Below are positions 13,605 to 26,082 of a stretch of DNA of 64,000 bases, in pieces. Each line of letters opens with the position of its first letter. Position 1 is the stretch's first letter. This DNA is from Casuarina equisetifolia. Its lineage: Eukaryota; Streptophyta; Magnoliopsida; Fagales; Casuarinaceae. A program made the translations under genes and the position numbers. The notes beneath the pieces are model-generated. The model ran no database searches and was not told the DNA's origin. It saw only the letters and a program-made list of their open reading frames with translations. The DNA is taken from assembly GCA_028551475.1 (NCBI GenBank), contig CM052356.1, positions 30,345,884 through 30,409,883 of the forward strand, written 5' to 3'.

Positions 13605-14030
13605 CATTTAGATTTCATCAAACAAATATTCAAACGTTTGGGGACAGTCTCCAATTCTGATATGAGGGATTTATTAAGCCTTGAAGCTTTCTTGGTTTGT
13701 TTATGCATCACCATTTACTAATTAACTTGATTCATCCTTGTATGGCTTATCTAGTCTCTGTGTTGGGATTCTCCTTAATATGGTATATTGAATTAAAGGT
13801 TTAATCCTCTGAGGAGCGCAGAAAACTCCGTTCTGAGGGTGGCTTCCTTCAAAGTTAGGAAACTTCCTACATAAGGTTTATACGACAGAAATGCCAAATG
13901 GGCAGGAAGCCTAGGTTTTAAATGGGGCGCCCTGTTCTTTCAGTGTTTTTCTAACTGTTTCCCAGCTACATATGATCATGTGGTTTTCTCAACTTCCTAT
14001 GTTACATTTACAATACAATTCCTCCTATGT
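13605..14030 (+). repeat. Long inverted repeat, left arm
   Basis: Read forwards this matches the reverse complement of 15225-15650 at roughly 75-80% identity by eye, with small indels. Shared landmarks are TTTGGGGACAGTCTCC, TCCTTGTATGG, GGGATTCTCCT, TTCTGAGGGTGGCT and ATCAACTTCCTA or close variants. It lies downstream of the MBD gene, whose last intron holds the other arm. Confidence 0.85.
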
Positions 14031-14633
14031 TACATTTACTTATGGCTATGGCCTTCCTGTCTTCTTTCTGAGGGATGTTACTCTGTACAGATCCTGTGAA
14101 GGTCAGGCTGTCGCTGATGTGAATACAATTGCCTGTCGAGTCCACACATGTTGGGACAACACTAGAATATTGATGCGGCCTAGAGAAGATCATGCATCCT
14201 TCTCTTTGGCCTTGTCCATGATGTTCTTTTATCATCTCAGGACCATAAAAGGCACATTTAATATTCTGACAAAAAGAAACAGAAAACTTTTCTTCGTTTT
14301 CACTCGGAGGAAATGGAAGAATTTCCAACCCATCAGAAACAACGAGATAATTCTCTTTTGATGCCCCAGAAGAGATGTAAATGCAAAAACATATACTGGA
14401 AGTAAATTTTCTAAACCATGGAGTTCCTATATTATATGGGTTGTTCCAGCACAAAACTTACAATAACATCCTTTCAACCCCAGCTTGAACTGTACTACAT
14501 TTTTACTCACTAAATTTCCCCTTTTTCAGTGGAAACAGAATCTACTATTGGGGACCAAAATAAGACTATTTGATTGTAATTACAATATCAGATTGATTAC
14601 ACCCATCAACCTTGACTGTTGTACTAACTATAT
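14031..14633. other. 3' flank of the MBD gene
   Basis: Probably contains the 3' untranslated region of the MBD gene (minus strand). Open frames on either strand here show no recognisable protein. Confidence 0.45.
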
Positions 14634-17600
14634 TCACTTGTTACTGTACATAACCTGTGAGGGGCCTGTTGCTTGCTTCTTTGCAGGTCGATCAAGTGGT
14701 TCAGAGAAAAGGGCCTTAGAGTAAGGAGGCAGGCCTGGTCTATTGTGCTGCAAATCAGGACAGCCATCTGGACCTGCCAAAGCCAGAGGAGCCACTGCAG
14801 CAAAATAAAAAAATAAATAATAGAAAATTGTTAGCCGTTTGACGCTATTATGCTTTTTTCCATCGATAAAGATAAAAGGCTTTCCGATTATTTTCATGCT
14901 AGCACAGCAGATCCCAACCTCTAAAGAATCATATCGATGAACGAAGTTAAGTAATTAGAGAAATTACTAGATTTCCCTTTAGGTTCAACCAGCACAAAAC
15001 CAGACATTGTACCAACGAGAAAAAGGAACTACAACCGGCAGCAAAAACCACGCTCATATTGGATATTATGTATTGTCGATTTGGACATTACAACTGCGGC
15101 ATCACCTTATGAGACGAAAGCAAGCACAGCCTTATGAGTCAAAAGCAAGCACAAAAGTTAACATCTGACATTCAGGGCCAGAGGGGTATCATATTCGTAG
15201 GGGATAAAGAACTAATGATCAAAGAGGAATTGTACTGTAGATGTAGCGTAGGAAGTTGATAAAACGACATGATCATCAATAGCAGGGAAACAAGTGGAAA
15301 AAAAAGAAAAGAAAAAACAATGAAAGAACAAGACGCCCCATCTAAACCTTGGCTTCTTGCCCTTTAAACATTCATGTCCTACAAACTTTATGAAGGAAGT
15401 TTTCTACCTTTGTTGGCAGCCACCCTCAGAACAAAGTTTTCTGCGTTCATAGTTTTTGACATCAGAAGATAACCATTCATTCAACATACCATATTCAGGA
15501 GAATCCCATCACAGAGACTAAAAAAACCATACAAGGATAAATCAAATTAATCAGTAAACAAACCAAAAGGCTTCAACGGTTTATAAATCTTTCATATCCA
15601 AATGGGAGACTGTCCCCAAAAGATTGAATATTAAATCACAAGTTAAAACAGGTGGGACTTTCTCTTCTTGAGTTGAATGCAGAGTTGATTATAAAATAGT
15701 AGCTAGCCAATTTGTTTGGAGAGTTGACTAGCTACTTCTGCATACCTTGATGAGGTTTAGGAGGTCTAGTTTCATGTGAGACCAATCGAGGAGCACGCTT
15801 TCTCACATAATTTTCCTGCAAAGGTTTTGGAATTTGAAATGAAAATTGTGAGAGAGTTACCCCATCTCTCATATACTCGGGATTTTCCAGCAAGTGACTG
15901 CAAAACCAAAAGCAAAATAAAAGGCTGTGAAGGAAATAAGGCAAGTTATTATACTTCTGAAACTTTGACCACCTACAAGCCCTATTCATTTATGCTATAT
16001 TTACAAGAGTAGCGCAATAGGATTTAATTGAATAGGTAGTAACAACAAACTTTTGGATCTCCACCATTGAACGTAGTCTCTTGCCTGATGGTGCTTCATA
16101 ATATCTGTATAAACAGTTCAAATCAGAATGAAGTTGATCATTGCAAATCAAACATCTATCTAAGAACTTGCAGACAAAGAATTTACAAATATGGAAGAAA
16201 ATCAATTAACATTTGCAAGCAGAAGCCAAAGTTGCAATTAGGTCCAATGATAGACCTGTTACATCAAGCAGATGAGAGCAGTAGCAGCTCATCAAGTTTA
16301 CGGGTATAAGGGACCCAAAGATGGGAAGATATTACCATGTCATGATGCAGGCAATCGAAGCAACCAGAATATACTTCACATGCAGTGATCACATCACACC
16401 AATTTCAGAAGCATCAAGAGACTACTGCAAAAACAATCGCAGTGTACTCCAGTGCTGAAATTTAAAAACTACTTTTACCCCCAGATATGGAGCAGATAGC
16501 GACATCTAATATCAATCATAAATTAATTCATCCAGTGATCACTAGCAAACACCAATTCAGAAGCAGTTGAGGGTACTGAAAAAATTTATACATGTACTTG
16601 GCTATGTCTGAGTGTCTGGGTTTGGGCATTGTGGGAGAGTGGTGCACAAGAGAAGAAAGAAGCAAGAAAGGGAGCTCTCTTCAACTTACAAAAAGGGTGA
16701 GCTTAGAAGCTTCGGCTAAAATAAATAGAAATAGCATTGGACTGTGAACCCTTGAAAAGTTTATAAGATATGAGTAGCACTCTTCAGGGGAAACTTGCTT
16801 GCGAGTTAGCTGATCAGGCAGAGGGAGAGAAGCACTATCAGGGGCCAAATCAAACCTTTAATAATGCAGAGATTATTCCGTGAATTAACACAATATTTAG
16901 TCCACTGTACAATATTTATTTTGGTATGGTCTCAAAACTCAACAATGGCTGAATTTCTTTGAGCTTTGATATAAACCCAGCAGGACCACCGATCTTCTGA
17001 AAATTTGCATGTCAGGACACCTTGGCCTAGTAGTAGGTCAAGGTGGCCTATGACCTCTTGGTCCCAAATTCGATACCGAATGGGTGTTTGAGTACTTAGG
17101 AAAAAATGGAAAAGAAAGAAAGAGAGAAAGAAAACTATTTTCTGAAAAAGTCAAAATTTGAAACTCCAACCAAAAGGTGAGACAGGCACATACATGTCTG
17201 CAAACCTGGTGCTTCCTTCACTTCTGATCCGTAGGAGCCGTTGCCACCCAGGAGGGGGCTGCGCAATATTAGGCTTATCAATTGCCCAGAGCCTGCTTCC
17301 ATCTTGGGAAATGTCTGTTGGATCATCACACGATATGTCAGGCCGCCAATCACGAGCTGTTACACAGTAAAAAGGTTGTTCCAAAATATGTTCACGTATT
17401 TCTTCATATTTTTTCTTCGTTGGTATGAGCCTCCATTTAAAACATTTGGCACACTGGACAGTGAAAGCCCCAACGGTTGGCAAAACTCTGGAAGATGAAT
17501 TTCGACGCATGAAACCCTGGAGTGAATGAGGCTGGGACAGAAAGGGGTTGGGGACAGGTTCAATTACACCTGTACCATTAGCCAAAGTGTCATAAAGCAC

Positions 17601-17804
17601 CAACTGGTCTGAGGCATTTTCATTGGATTGGTCATCTTCGTCCTCTGCCTCAAGCGACTCATCCTCTGAAGAAGAGGATGATGAAGAAGGGACATCTATG
17701 GATTCCTGGGGAATTTTATCTTGGTAAGCTGTAAAACTAGAATCCATCAAATCATATTCCTCCTTTTTAACCCTAGTAGTGAACTTTTCTGGGGATGATG
17801 GCAT
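14634..17804 (-). CDS. MBD2: CW zinc finger plus methyl-CpG-binding domain protein (MBD2-like)
   Basis: Four coding exons, 17804-17194, 16104-16051, 15897-15746 and 14794-14634, all with GT-AG introns and matching phases, encode 325 residues. A serine/acidic-rich N terminus (about 38-60) is followed by a CW-type zinc finger (ligands C118, C121, C147, C159; aromatic W124 and W153), then an MBD of about residues 183-245 starting PPGWQR and continuing FADIYYEAPSGKRLRS across the exon 1/2 join. The C terminus is basic and proline-rich. This is the architecture of Arabidopsis MBD1/2/4/12-class nuclear proteins; CW domains read histone H3 lysine methylation, and the MBD is thought to bind DNA, though not every plant MBD binds methyl-CpG. 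ATG 17804 follows a TTTCAG acceptor-like site, so a leader exon probably lies upstream, perhaps near 18.9 kb. The last intron carries a long inverted-repeat arm. Confidence 0.92.
15103..15152. repeat. 25-bp tandem repeat, two copies
   Basis: Two adjacent copies of CCTTATGAG followed by AAAGCAAGCACA, in the last intron of the MBD gene. Confidence 0.7.
15225..15650 (-). repeat. Long inverted repeat, right arm
   Basis: Partner of 13605-14030 in opposite orientation; the two arms are separated by about 1.2 kb that includes the last MBD exon. This arm lies wholly inside the last MBD intron (15745-14795). Confidence 0.85.
17020..17110 (+). repeat. Possible tRNA-derived SINE remnant
   Basis: A TGGCCTAGTAGTAGG segment resembles an RNA polymerase III A box, and AAATTCGATACC about 35 bp later resembles a decayed B box (GGTTCGANNCC). 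Plant SINE heads of the form 'gtggcctatgacctcttggtcc' look like this. The tail is AT-rich, and no target duplication could be fixed. It lies in the first coding intron of the MBD gene. Confidence 0.4.
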
Positions 17805-20259
17805 CTGAAACGATCGCAAAAGCCTGTAATAGAAAGCACCACCAAACAAAGCATACACAAGTAAATAGACGAACTTTTCACAATTCCACATGTAGAATAT
17901 ATCATCACGTTACTTTGAACCATTCCATATCCATTATTTCTAGAATTATTTTGAAGAACACCAACTAAACATAAACCGCACGTACGCTACAAAAACATGA
18001 GTCGCAGGGCAACAAGAATCACTACCACTGAAAAAACTCATTCACAAAGAACAAAACAAAACAAATTTATATCTTTGCACACACCTAACGACACTGATCC
18101 CTCACTGTAAATCAAGTAATGGTCGATGCAAAAGCAGTTATCATCCTATTTTTACGTGTTGCAAATGAAAGAGAATTTAACAAAAGAAAGAAAAGATATA
18201 CTTTACCACCCCAAACTGTTATTCCATGTGAACTCCACCCAGGAAACCATAAAAGAACAGAAAAATTTACACTTAACCATTCTTTTCCTTTTTTGTTGCA
18301 ATGGCGACATTTCATGAACCTTGCAAGGGAAATTCGTTCATCGTGCTCTTTATAGGTTTCCCAAACATTACAAAAGGACTAACGACAAGAACAGGGAAGC
18401 CAAAAGAATAACAACAGAAACAAAGGGAAGAAGAAGAAGAAGAAATCGATTAAAAACGTGAACAGAAATCTCATTCATGCATCGGACGCCGTACAAAAGA
18501 AACATAAAGGAAACAGAGAAAACCAACCCACGCCACGATTTCATTTCTCTCCCTCCGGTTTCCCATCAATCCACATCCTCCTTCATCTACACCGGAGTTT
18601 CAGACTACGAAACAGAGACCGGCCAAACTCTAGAAGGACACAGCTCGCTCTTCCAGATCACAAGGCCAAAAGAACGAGCAATTCCACAACCCAATGTTGC
18701 ACCCCAAACAAGACCAGAAACAAAACAACCTAGTGCATGCGAAAACAAAACAAGAAAGAGCAGAAGCAGGAGCAATAGAGAGAGGACGTCACAGATCAGA
18801 AGCAGGTCCTCAGGGCCGATGAAGACGACGAAACGCGCAAATCGTACAGTCACTGTAGCTCCAGATTTGAATACGCTACTGGCCTCCCTCTGCTGCAGAA
18901 AAGCTTGACGCAGACACGTATATTCCCAAAATAGAAAGTCCATCCATTTTACCGCTTTAACCCCGTTCAACCGGATTCACGATTTTGCCACTCTCTCTTT
19001 CTCACATATTACTAATAAAATTCCGCAGAGTATGAACTGAGTTCGGTAATTACGTTGCCAAATCCGGCTGATTTAGGACAGGAAATCGTTGTTTTCGTAC
19101 ACCGCTTGTTTTCTTTTGCTTTTCTGGTGAGTTTAGGCAACCAACATTCACCTGCTCCCACGCCTTTCCGGTGACAACAGTGATTGAACGAAATCCACTT
19201 TAGACAGGATTCAAGAGTTTCTAGACTGCGTTTTTGTTTAGAAAGTAAAGAGATCGGAGGAAAAGCTTCGTCTTTCACTGTCCCTCGTGCACTTTCTCGG
19301 GAATCAAGCATGGACAAAAGAAAGGCGTTTTTCTTTTCCTTTAATTTGCTTGGAGGCAGGACTTTGCACAACCCCAGATGTTTAAATTGTTTCAATGAAA
19401 AACTCTTGAGTGTTTCTATTGGAGATAGTCTCACACTAATCCCAAATGCCGACCACTACTAATAAAGTTTAGAAACTCGATATCCAGGACCTCTAACACA
19501 CTGGTCCCGAATGTCGGTCCAAGACCGGTGTAGCACTCGACGGTAATCACAACTGAAACCAATTGAACAAAAAAGGGCCACCATCAAAACTGTGAAGGAC
19601 CAAACCTACTTTAATATCATATAAGAAGCGAGCATCTCTTTTCAAAAGATCTTGTAAGAAGTAGGGGTATTGCAACTAATAAAGTCAGTCCATGAAAGGG
19701 GGACAATTTTCAACAATTTCAATAGGTTATGACTAAAAACACTTTGAAGCAAGTTCTTCAACTTCCTTGAAGAACTCTAGCCGTATAGCTGAAGGCCTAA
19801 GATTCCTCGTGAACAAACCGAGGCAAAAGGTAATTCTAATTCCATAAGAAATAGAAGCCTGATTGATTCCGCTACTCAATTCTTAACTTCAAACTTCATT
19901 AGAATTAGCAGGCGATATAGAAGAGAAAATAACCATTGTAACTCCAAAATCAAGTAAGCATCTATCGTTCCCATAAAGCATAAACGGCGATATCAATCAG
20001 GCTATGGTTGCAATTAGATCGCACAGCAAAAACAATTACCCAGATTGCAATTTTCCTTTCTCTTAGTATCTTATCATATTAGGTTATTCAATGGCATGAA
20101 TTGTAAACAGAATCAAAGACTAGAATTCAGATGCAGGCATTGAGGCAACCTCAAAAACGCATTAAAATAGAGATTTAATATTCAAAACTTAGTTCCCTTT
20201 ATTTCCTACTCCCTAGATTTTCTCTGCATCGAAAAGCTACATAAACATACACAAACCCT
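17805..20259. other. MBD gene 5' region and intergenic DNA
   Basis: 18400-18960 is less AT-rich than its surroundings and probably holds the promoter and leader exon of the MBD gene. A 140-codon minus-strand frame at 19434-19012 matches nothing I recognise. 19.5-20.2 kb shows no gene. Confidence 0.45.
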
Positions 20260-20369
20260 TTAACACAGCACAAAACCCATACTGAAATCCCGTAGATTCG
20301 ACAAATAGCCACCGACCCATGACAGAGAAGCCTGAATCCCGATCTGGGGTGTTGCGGAACGAACGAAGA

Positions 20370-20594
20370 TCAGACGGGGCTGAGAAGCTGGGAAAGCTGG
20401 GGCTTGGGTTCGGAGTTCATGCCGATGATAATGATCAGAGGGATGAAGCCGTAGTGGGTGATGACCTTGGCCTTCTTCACGGCCCAGGTGCTCCACTCCT
20501 TGAAGCTCTGGGTGATGGAGATCTCCTCCGACGACACCTTGGACCCTTTGCCGCTCGACTTGCCCTTGCTTTTGAGTGAAGCCCTAGACGCCAT
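20370..20594 (-). CDS. TOM7: TOM7, mitochondrial outer membrane import subunit
   Basis: A single exon of 74 residues. A lysine/serine/glycine-rich cytosolic N terminus is followed by the highly conserved TOM7 core: [19 protein letters not shown], the membrane helix [15 protein letters not shown], and the terminus SQLLSPV. Length and ending equal those of plant TOM7. TOM7 is a tail-anchored small subunit that modulates assembly of the TOM import complex. The promoter region faces the complex I subunit gene that begins about 1.2 kb away on the other strand. The gene looks intact. Confidence 0.96.
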   Translation of the reverse strand: MASRASLKSKGKSSGKGSKVSSEEISITQSFKEWSTWAVKKAKVITHYGFIPLIIIIGMNSEPKPQLSQLLSPV

Positions 20595-20599
20595 TGATG

Positions 20600-21730
20600 C
20601 TTTTTCCTTCTAGCGGTCTCTCTCTCTTTCTCTCAGCGAGTGGTCTTTGCTTTGATTGACAAATTCCAAAACCCTGATTATAAGATTTATTGTGAACCAT
20701 TGTGGCGGTTGGATCTGACCGGGGCAATCTCAGCCGTAAATCCAAATTGTCTATCAAAAAGTAGGCTCCACTTTATGGAAAAATCTGGCCTATTCTTTTT
20801 CCAATTTTTTGACGAAAAATCATGACTAGTATTTTTATTAAAAACATTTATACTATTTTTGAGACATAAACATAAAGCTTACTTTTGAGAATAGACGATC
20901 TATTAAATAAATTGAATCATCATACTTTCTTTTCTATAAATATCTTTGTGCCTCTACTTTACAAAAATTCTCATATCTAAATTATTATTTTTTTAATCAC
21001 GAGGTGAGGTTATTCTTGGGAGATAAATAATCAATAAAAAATATATAAAGAAAAATTTATTATGAATTTTTTTTTAAATTAGAGAGTTAATTGCTTAAAA
21101 AATTCAAATTTAATGTGAAATAAATGATTAACAGTTATTTAACACCCAACAATTATAAGAAAGATTTAATAGTTATACAATACAAAGTTATTATAATTTA
21201 ATAAATATATTTTCATTTGATCATAATTTAAGTTTTTCACAAGAAACTAGTGTTACTTGTTAATTAACAAGATAGATAGAAAAAATAAGTTTAACCTCAT
21301 TTTTAACAAACTAATTTGACTATCATTTATAATTTTTCTAGATCCATCACTAGTTATCTTTCAAAGGGTTCTACAAGTGATACTCTTTTTTTTGCTCTTA
21401 TAACTAAAATAGTGAATTTTAATTAAAGAAATTATATTTTTACTATTAACATTAATTTTAACTTTATAAGTAAAGATTATCACTTTATTTACGATGATGT
21501 TTAGAATTATTGGTCTCGTCTATTTATGAATGTAGTTTTAATTTTCAGCATCATGGGAATTAACATAGGAAATTTTAAGTGGCGTATTTGCACTTTACAA
21601 AATGATATATAAGAATTTAATTTTGTTTAGAGAATAATGACGTTCCTACTACATTTCCGGACCAAAGACAGACTAACTCTGGATACGCCATTTTTCAGGG
21701 ATAGACTAATATTTGCGTCCAAACGTTCTG
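20600..21730. other. Intergenic region between TOM7 and B15 genes
   Basis: Very AT-rich, probably containing both divergent promoters near its ends. No open frame of note. Confidence 0.5.
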
Positions 21731-21836
21731 GATTTCAGTGAAGAAGAAGTAGCGAGAGAGAGTGGTGTGTGTGGGTGTGTCTGTGTCTCTGCGAGTGGAA
21801 GAAGGCGGAGAGGGTTTGCAGAGAAGAGCAGCGAAG

Positions 21837-24800
21837 ATGGGGGGAGGAATGGAGACGAACAAGAACAAGTTCATTGAAGATTGGGGCGCGGCTCGGGAGA
21901 ATCTGGAGCACAACTTCCGCTGGACTCGACGCAATCTCGCGCTCGTTGGCATCTTCGGCCTCGCCATCCCCATCCTCGTCTACAAGGGCATAGTCCGTGA
22001 ATTCGTATGTTTTCCGTCTAATCAAGTCAAACTTGTTTCATTTCTTACCCGATCGTTTTGCTTTCGCTTCTTTATCTGTTGGATCTGTGGCTACTGCGCA
22101 TGGGAATCGTTGTAGAAATTTTGTTGAAATCTGAGCGTGGGAGTCTAATCCAATCCTCTGCTAGCATCTGAGTTGTCGTCGTCGTTATTGTTGATGATGA
22201 TTCAAATAGCACGAGTTCATCCTTGGTTAAGGTTGTGGTGTTTGATCGTAGTTTTGTTGGATTCTAGGCGTCAGAATCTAATACTATTTCTCCATTCAGA
22301 ACATTTCTGGAGAACTGAAAGTTTTGTATTAGCATACAGTTACCCCTTTAGCTCAACTTGATCGAGTAAACCCTAAGTCAATGCTTATTCCCTTAAAAAT
22401 TTCCACCGAAATTGCTGATTCCATAAATTAGAACGTTTCTCGTTCCATTTGCCTTTTATGTGATCTCATGAATTCATAAGTTGGGAGTTACTTAGTTGTC
22501 AGTAGCATTTTATGCTAACGACCACCCTAAAGTTTGGTCATTGCAACTTTGTTCAATAATGTTTCTCTGGCTTTGGTGACGAGAGCCGTGGATTATTTCC
22601 TTCTCCAACTAAAGGGAAAATATTGTGCTTTATACTGAGGTTCTAGTTTCAGGACACAAGTAAGATAGTTATCATGCCAAATCCTGAGCTCATAACTTTC
22701 CATAGATGGGATAATTCAGGGATTAGATCATGGTCAGTAACAGTTTGTTTGATGACAGTATAAGGAGAGTTGTTAGGAAATGGAACTCTTTTACCATTTT
22801 TTTCTGCTTGGTCCCATTCCTACTTCCAGGTTTGTTAGTTTATCAAGTAATGGAATTCCATTAGCTACCAGCCTTTCAAGGACAAACAAGCATTCTCTGG
22901 AGGATGAAGGAAGAATCTTGTAAGAGACGAAGAGTGCAAAATGACCCTTTTGACATCATGACTGATTTCATTTTCTGCAATGAGAAGCAAAGCAATTATG
23001 ATTCTCTTATCAAGCTCTAGTTTGATATTTCTCTTGTATGATGGGCTGTTATGACTTTAGATTTGTAGGAATATGGCTGATATTCCTATATTTTCGGATC
23101 TAGTTTATGTTGATCAGTTGTATAGATTCTAATTAGATATGCATCCATCTCTCTATACCTGTGCAAATTCTTAGCACATGACATGTTTTACATAATTCTT
23201 GGGAAATTGTTTTACAAACAACTTCCTGCTATTGGATTAGAACAGTATGGTTAACAGATTCGACATATTTTGAGCCCTTTCTGATTCAGTTCCATTGTTA
23301 TCAGAGATAGATTTTAAATAATTTATTTATCTTCAATGATTCTAGTGCAAAGACTTTATGCGTACCAAACTGCATGGATGCTTGGAAAACCTAACGCAGC
23401 CTCAATTTCAAAAGCTGCTAAAATCTCTAGGGAAGTAACAGTTTTACTTGTTTTCTGAGTGGTAAATAATTTATGTGCCTTTTGGCATTTGCAACCCTGA
23501 CTTAACATGCTGCCCCATCACAGGGTAGTAGTACCAATGTTTGGCCTAAGAGCCCATTAGTTATTGCCCTTTACAGCTTTTTATTTTATCTTTTCCTTTG
23601 TGATCCTTTTGGGATATAAGGAGAAGACCTGGTAAGCATTGAGTTTGGTATCCCATCTCAGTTAAGTACGCTGTTAAGACTTTAAAGACATTGCATGGAC
23701 ATGTGCTGAGTCTCACAGTGAACATTTATTAGGCTGGGAGTTCTAATTGTGACTAGTCTTTTTAAGCTATAGTATGGATCTATTTAACAATTTTCAACTC
23801 ATAGCAAATGGTATCAAATCCAATATGATATAATATGTGGCTTGAATACTACAGCACCTTGTGGGTCCCCTTGCATGGACAGATTTAAGTAGGGAGGATT
23901 GTAGGACTCAATGTGGTAAATGTTGTAAATGAGGTAAGGTTAGAAGACAAATATTTAAGAGCCAGAATGCCGCATGTCATTAAGTTGTGCCAAACACAAT
24001 CCAAAAAGCATTGCATACTGGTGTTAGAGATGGATATGGCGTGGATGCTACTCGGATGCTGCTAGATACATGTTGGAAATTAGTTTGAGAAGTGCTAAAA
24101 GAAAAAGGTTTCAAGGATCATAGCTGGGGCTGCACCCTCATGTTACATCTGTTGGATGGATTTAGGTTGGACAAAAGCAATTATTACCGAAAGATGGTAT
24201 CTTTAATCTGATGTTATTTCAAACGTGAAAAGATGAAAATAGATGAGGTCAGATCCTGTGTGAGATTCAATAATATGCAGTTCTTTAATAGCTCCCTCTT
24301 CCTCTTTCTGTTGCTTTCCCTTTGTCACCATACTAAAGACACTATCACTTTTGTAGTTACAGTTGATAGAGACTGCCTTCCAGCAGCAGATCCAATGCTT
24401 CTCTGATTTAGTGACTTTTAACTCTTTCTATCATTTTCTCGGGCTTTAGGATACTCAGTGGCCCATGTTTGGGACCCCATTAAATCAGTTTGCATACTCT
24501 CTCTCTTTGATTTAGAGACTTTTAACTCTTTCTTTCCTTTTCTCGGGCTTTAGGATAGGATATTCAGTGGCCCATGTTTGGGACTGCATTAAATCAGTTT
24601 GCGTAACTCAATTAAACATGTTTCTCTTTTTAGTGGCAGGGGCCAGGAGTTTTGAGTTGGGTTTCTTGCCTAATTGTACTAATTTTTGGTGCTTCTTCTT
24701 GTATCCTTTCCTAGCTTTTTATGCCTATTAAAAGGCCAGTTTGAGAAATTATTAGTTCTGATTAATGTTATAGATCTTTTTGTTCGTTTTTTAAGTCAAA

Positions 24801-26082
24801 AACTGATGTACAATTTACTAGAAAGTATTACTGATTTGATTAATTAATCAACTTCTCCCGTTTGGGTCAAACCCTTGTTTCGCAAAGATTTCTCATCTGT
24901 CTTATACATCTCATGACTTGTATGTGTCCCGTGTGGTTGTAGATGCTTCTTAGGAAAAGACCTTACTCTACTTTTAAAGTAAAATGAAGGTAAGTTTAGG
25001 TGGGTATATATGATTTGCCAGTTGGAAGGACTTGTAGACTGCGTAATATTAGTTATAAGTGTCTAAACCAGTCCTAGAGACTAAGAAAACTCTCTTGTTT
25101 TCCTGGTTTGTGAGAATGATCTCAGAGGTTCATAACTGGGGAGAAGCCCAGGGGCGCAGATCAATTCGTGAGGGTGAATACCTCAAACAAAACAGCTAGA
25201 GGACAGGCCCTTGTGTTAGGCATCTCTCCAAGACCATGCTTTGGTGAGATCACTGATGGGTAATGTCTCATTACTGTGAGATATCTAGAATTGGTGCCTT
25301 GTAATATATGAGGAATGGGATAGTGGGAGGAACTAAGCACACGATCCTTTTTTTTAAAAATTTTTTTTGATGAGAATGGTGTGAGAAGTTCTAAACTTTA
25401 GAAATATATGGTATGCTCATTTTGGGCTATATATGCCTTCTACTCGCTGCTTTGTAGTGGTGGTGGAGGGTTAAGTCGTTAGCTTCCATTTCTCAGGGCT
25501 TGGAATTACATTGTAGATGGTTCGTTGTATTGACTCCAATACTTATGAATCGTAATTAGATAGTTAAGTCTACAGGTTATTGTCATGTATCTTTGACATT
25601 TAGAAATTGCTTTGTCCTTTTTCTATTTGTATGCTGCGTTGCCCAAACTTCTTTTTAGATTCAGCAAGCAACCTCCATTTTGTGTTTGCTTTATGTATTC
25701 ATTTTCTATGTTGTAAAATATGGTTCGGCCCCTGTGATTTTTTTCTTGTACTGTGGCTTTCTTTAAACCGTAGAACTGTCCCAGTAAAGTTGTGCCGTTT
25801 AACTTTGTTCTCAGCATTGATGAATATATTCCAAGCAGAATTTGATCCCTCTCTGATCACAAAATTGTAGTACATCACATTCAAGGCTCTCTTGTTCAAT
25901 ATTTTCTCCAAAATGTTTGATTACAATTTTGTGTTATAATATTGACATTTGCTTCTCATTGGTCCTGAAAGTCTTATTCCATACTTCCTGTTAAGTGATT
26001 GTACGTGCTGACAATTCAATTGTTGTGGTTACAGCATATGCAAGATGAGGATGCTGGCAGGCCGTACAGAAAGTTTCTGTGA
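21837..26082 (+). CDS. Mitochondrial complex I subunit B15 (NDUFB4-like)
   Basis: Two coding exons, 21837-22004 and 26035-26082, are split by a 4,030-bp GTATGT...CAG intron and encode 71 residues. The sequence starts MGGGMETNKNKF, carries one membrane helix (LALVGIFGLAIPILVYKG) and ends HMQDEDAGRPYRKFL, as in the Arabidopsis homologue At2g31490, assigned to NDUFB4/B15. The protein is a single-pass accessory subunit of the complex I membrane arm in the inner mitochondrial membrane. An upstream in-frame ATG at 21762 would add 25 residues, but homology and a good context favour 21837. The long intron holds a tandem duplication near 24.5 kb and no obvious nested gene. Its neighbour TOM7 is also a tiny mitochondrial membrane protein. 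Confidence 0.93.
24404..24606 (+). repeat. Tandem duplication of about 104 bp in B15 intron
   Basis: Two adjacent copies, 24404-24507 and 24508-24606, share TGATTTAG, GACTTTTAACTCTTTCT, TTTTCTCGGGCTTTAGGATA, CAGTGGCCCATGTTTGGGAC and ATTAAATCAGTTTGC. About 90% identical by eye. Confidence 0.9.

Noticed and set aside
18458-18970. Overlapping frames on both strands (up to 143 codons)
   Set aside because: Low-complexity translations (serine/arginine or leucine runs) in the probable leader and promoter of the MBD gene, with no domain.
19012-19434. 140-codon minus-strand frame
   Set aside because: No known family, no splice context, and composition typical of chance frames.
21735-22025. Minus-strand frames opposite the first B15 exon
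   Set aside because: Antisense to a well-supported conserved exon.
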